From Bacillota bacterium (GTDB lineage Bacteria; Bacillota; Clostridia; Lachnospirales; CAG-274): a stretch of DNA of 64,000 nt. The translations under genes and the position numbers were made by a program. The notes under the pieces were generated by a model, which was not told where the DNA came from, ran no database searches, and was given only the letters and a program-made list of their open reading frames with translations. This document shows positions 62,911 through 64,000 of this stretch, one piece after another (position 1 is the first letter of the stretch; each line of letters starts with the position of its first letter). The stretch spans positions 28,050 to 92,049 of the forward strand of contig JAFUAF010000064.1 in NCBI GenBank assembly GCA_017460805.1, given 5' to 3'.

Positions 62911-63118
62911 AATATCCTCCTTGGCCGTATATGAAAATTTACCAATAAAAGAATAACATAATCGGCGGGAAAAGTCAATATTCGTTTCAAAAAATCTTAA
63001 ATCGGGGCGACTTTTAGCGTGTTTAGTAAAAAAATAATGCTTTTCTACTATATATAGTGTGATTTTAAAGCTAATTTTTTTTGTGGAATTTTTTTGCCAA
63101 AAAAAATAAAAAAAAGTG

Positions 63119-63147
63119 TTGACAATTCGCATAGTATTTGTTACAAT
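63119..63147 (+). promoter_or_regulatory. Promoter of tRNA-Ser(GCT)
   Basis: TTGACA, 17-base spacer, TACAAT, about 65 bases before the tRNA. Confidence 0.8.
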
Positions 63148-63211
63148 AATCAAGTGCTTGAAAAAAGCACCCAATAAGATACTTCAATATATTTCTTATA
63201 TGAAGGCATTT

Positions 63212-63299
63212 GGAGATGTACCCAAGTGGCTGAAGGGGCTCCCCTGCTAAGGGAGTAGGTCGTTAACGCGGCGCGAGGGTTCAAATCCCTCCATCTCCG
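63212..63299 (+). tRNA. tRNA-Ser(GCT)
   Basis: Acceptor GGAGATG/CATCTCC, anticodon stem CTCCC/GGGAG with loop CTGCTAA (GCT), long variable arm, T arm GAGGGTTCAAATCCCTC. Precedes the rRNA operon. Confidence 0.97.
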
Positions 63300-63350
63300 T
63301 TTTTCAAATTTCCTTCAAAAAAAATTTTTTGAAAAATTTGAAAAAAGGTG

Positions 63351-63379
63351 TTGACAAACTCGAAAGAGTGTGTTAATAT
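63351..63379 (+). promoter_or_regulatory. rRNA operon promoter
   Basis: TTGACA, 17-base spacer, TAATAT. A boxA-like stretch (TTTTGAAAACTGAATAA) lies at about 63413-63429. Confidence 0.8.
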
Positions 63380-63446
63380 AATTAGGCTGTCGCAAATGAC
63401 AGTGCTTGTATTTTGAAAACTGAATAATCAAAGAATTAATACTCTA

Positions 63447-63604
63447 ACCCTTGTTATCTTCCATAATTCAAGGATAAAATTAACTCAAGCGTTCCGTAGG
63501 ACAAATTTTTAGCGTATGAGCCGCAGGAGCGAAGCGACACAGGCGCAGCGTTAAGAAAATTTGAGCGAGTGAATTTTATCAACATAAGAGGAAGATAACA
63601 CCAA
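63447..63604 (+). other. 16S leader with long processing stem
   Basis: GTTATCTTCC/GGAAGATAAC, GATAAAATTaACTC/GAGTgAATTTTATC and CAAATTTTTAGCG/CGTTAAGAAAATTTG nest into one long hairpin within the transcribed leader. It resembles an RNase III processing or antitermination structure. No gene. Confidence 0.65.
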
Positions 63605-63664
63605 TTCAAGTTGAAGTAGACAACTAAAAAAACTACAGTCAGTAACATTCGAGTTACAAACACT

Positions 63665-64000
<336 letters not shown>

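Noticed and set aside
63481..63600. Small protein gene in the rRNA leader
   Set aside because: The segment is explained by long nested inverted repeats of the leader RNA; the open frames lack ribosome sites.

Overview
The window looks like a chromosomal segment of an endospore-forming, fibre-degrading Clostridia bacterium (Bacillota), plausibly a gut or rumen Ruminococcaceae/Oscillospirales-type or Monoglobus-like organism. The evidence is the 16S 5' end at the right edge, Firmicute-style ribosome binding sites and promoters, spore-type proteins (tandem Csp-like subtilases, a CotS-like kinase) and many secreted glycanases carrying type I dockerins. Genus cannot be settled from 336 bases of 16S.

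Layout. 1-2.8 kb: end of the F1 ATP synthase operon (atpG-atpD-atpC). 2.8-6.6 kb: accessory island with two inverted copies of an IS231-like MITE, a decayed resolvase, an unknown secreted protein, a 45-residue peptide and tmRNA. 6.9-12.2 kb: dockerin pectate lyase, cohesin-dockerin protein, cohesin-like protein and a second short peptide of the same family. 12.5-16.2 kb: VTC polyphosphate-polymerase-type protein with its DUF4956 partner, NudC, a LysR regulator and tRNA-Thr. 16.3-18.7 kb: a decayed integrated element (AAA ATPase, integrase stump) beside a dockerin-gene stump. 18.9-23.4 kb: addB, three tRNAs, cbiL-like methyltransferase. 23.5-29.9 kb: CE12 esterase, membrane-anchored GH5, TrpB2 and a dockerin CE12 esterase. 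30-34.6 kb: folC-folE-HD-folP operon ending in a dockerin GH5. 34.7-39 kb: tRNA-Ser, dockerin transglutaminase, second dockerin pectate lyase. 39-44.3 kb: LRR lipoprotein, DacF, tandem subtilases. 44.5-51.3 kb: DmpG-like aldolase, carbohydrate ABC importer, CstA, CotS-like protein behind a structured leader. 51.4-58.4 kb: large dockerin beta-helix protein, TtcA-like protein, a type I toxin-antitoxin locus, tyrosine recombinase, membrane protein, small lipoprotein. 58.5-64 kb: malQ-aroB-lspA-rluD operon, small membrane protein, tRNA-Ser and the start of an rRNA operon.

Working together. Seven intact dockerin proteins plus one dockerin stump, with one cohesin-dockerin protein, suggest a cellulosome-like or dispersed complex aimed at pectin (two PL1 lyases, two CE12 esterases) and beta-glucan or cellulose (two GH5). 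A sugar ABC importer without its own ATPase, and MalQ, would handle released sugars. Several glycanase genes sit at the ends of, or inside, otherwise housekeeping operons.

The most noteworthy candidates are: a pair of short peptide genes with a shared PEI...IL..G pattern, each directly behind a secreted-protein gene and in front of a strong terminator; a complete-looking type I toxin/antisense RNA locus at 55.4-55.7 kb; a MITE with IS231-like ends and 10-bp target duplications; a ~100-bp two-hairpin repeat with a covarying base pair; and a leader before the CotS-like gene whose 5' end can pair with the ribosome binding site.
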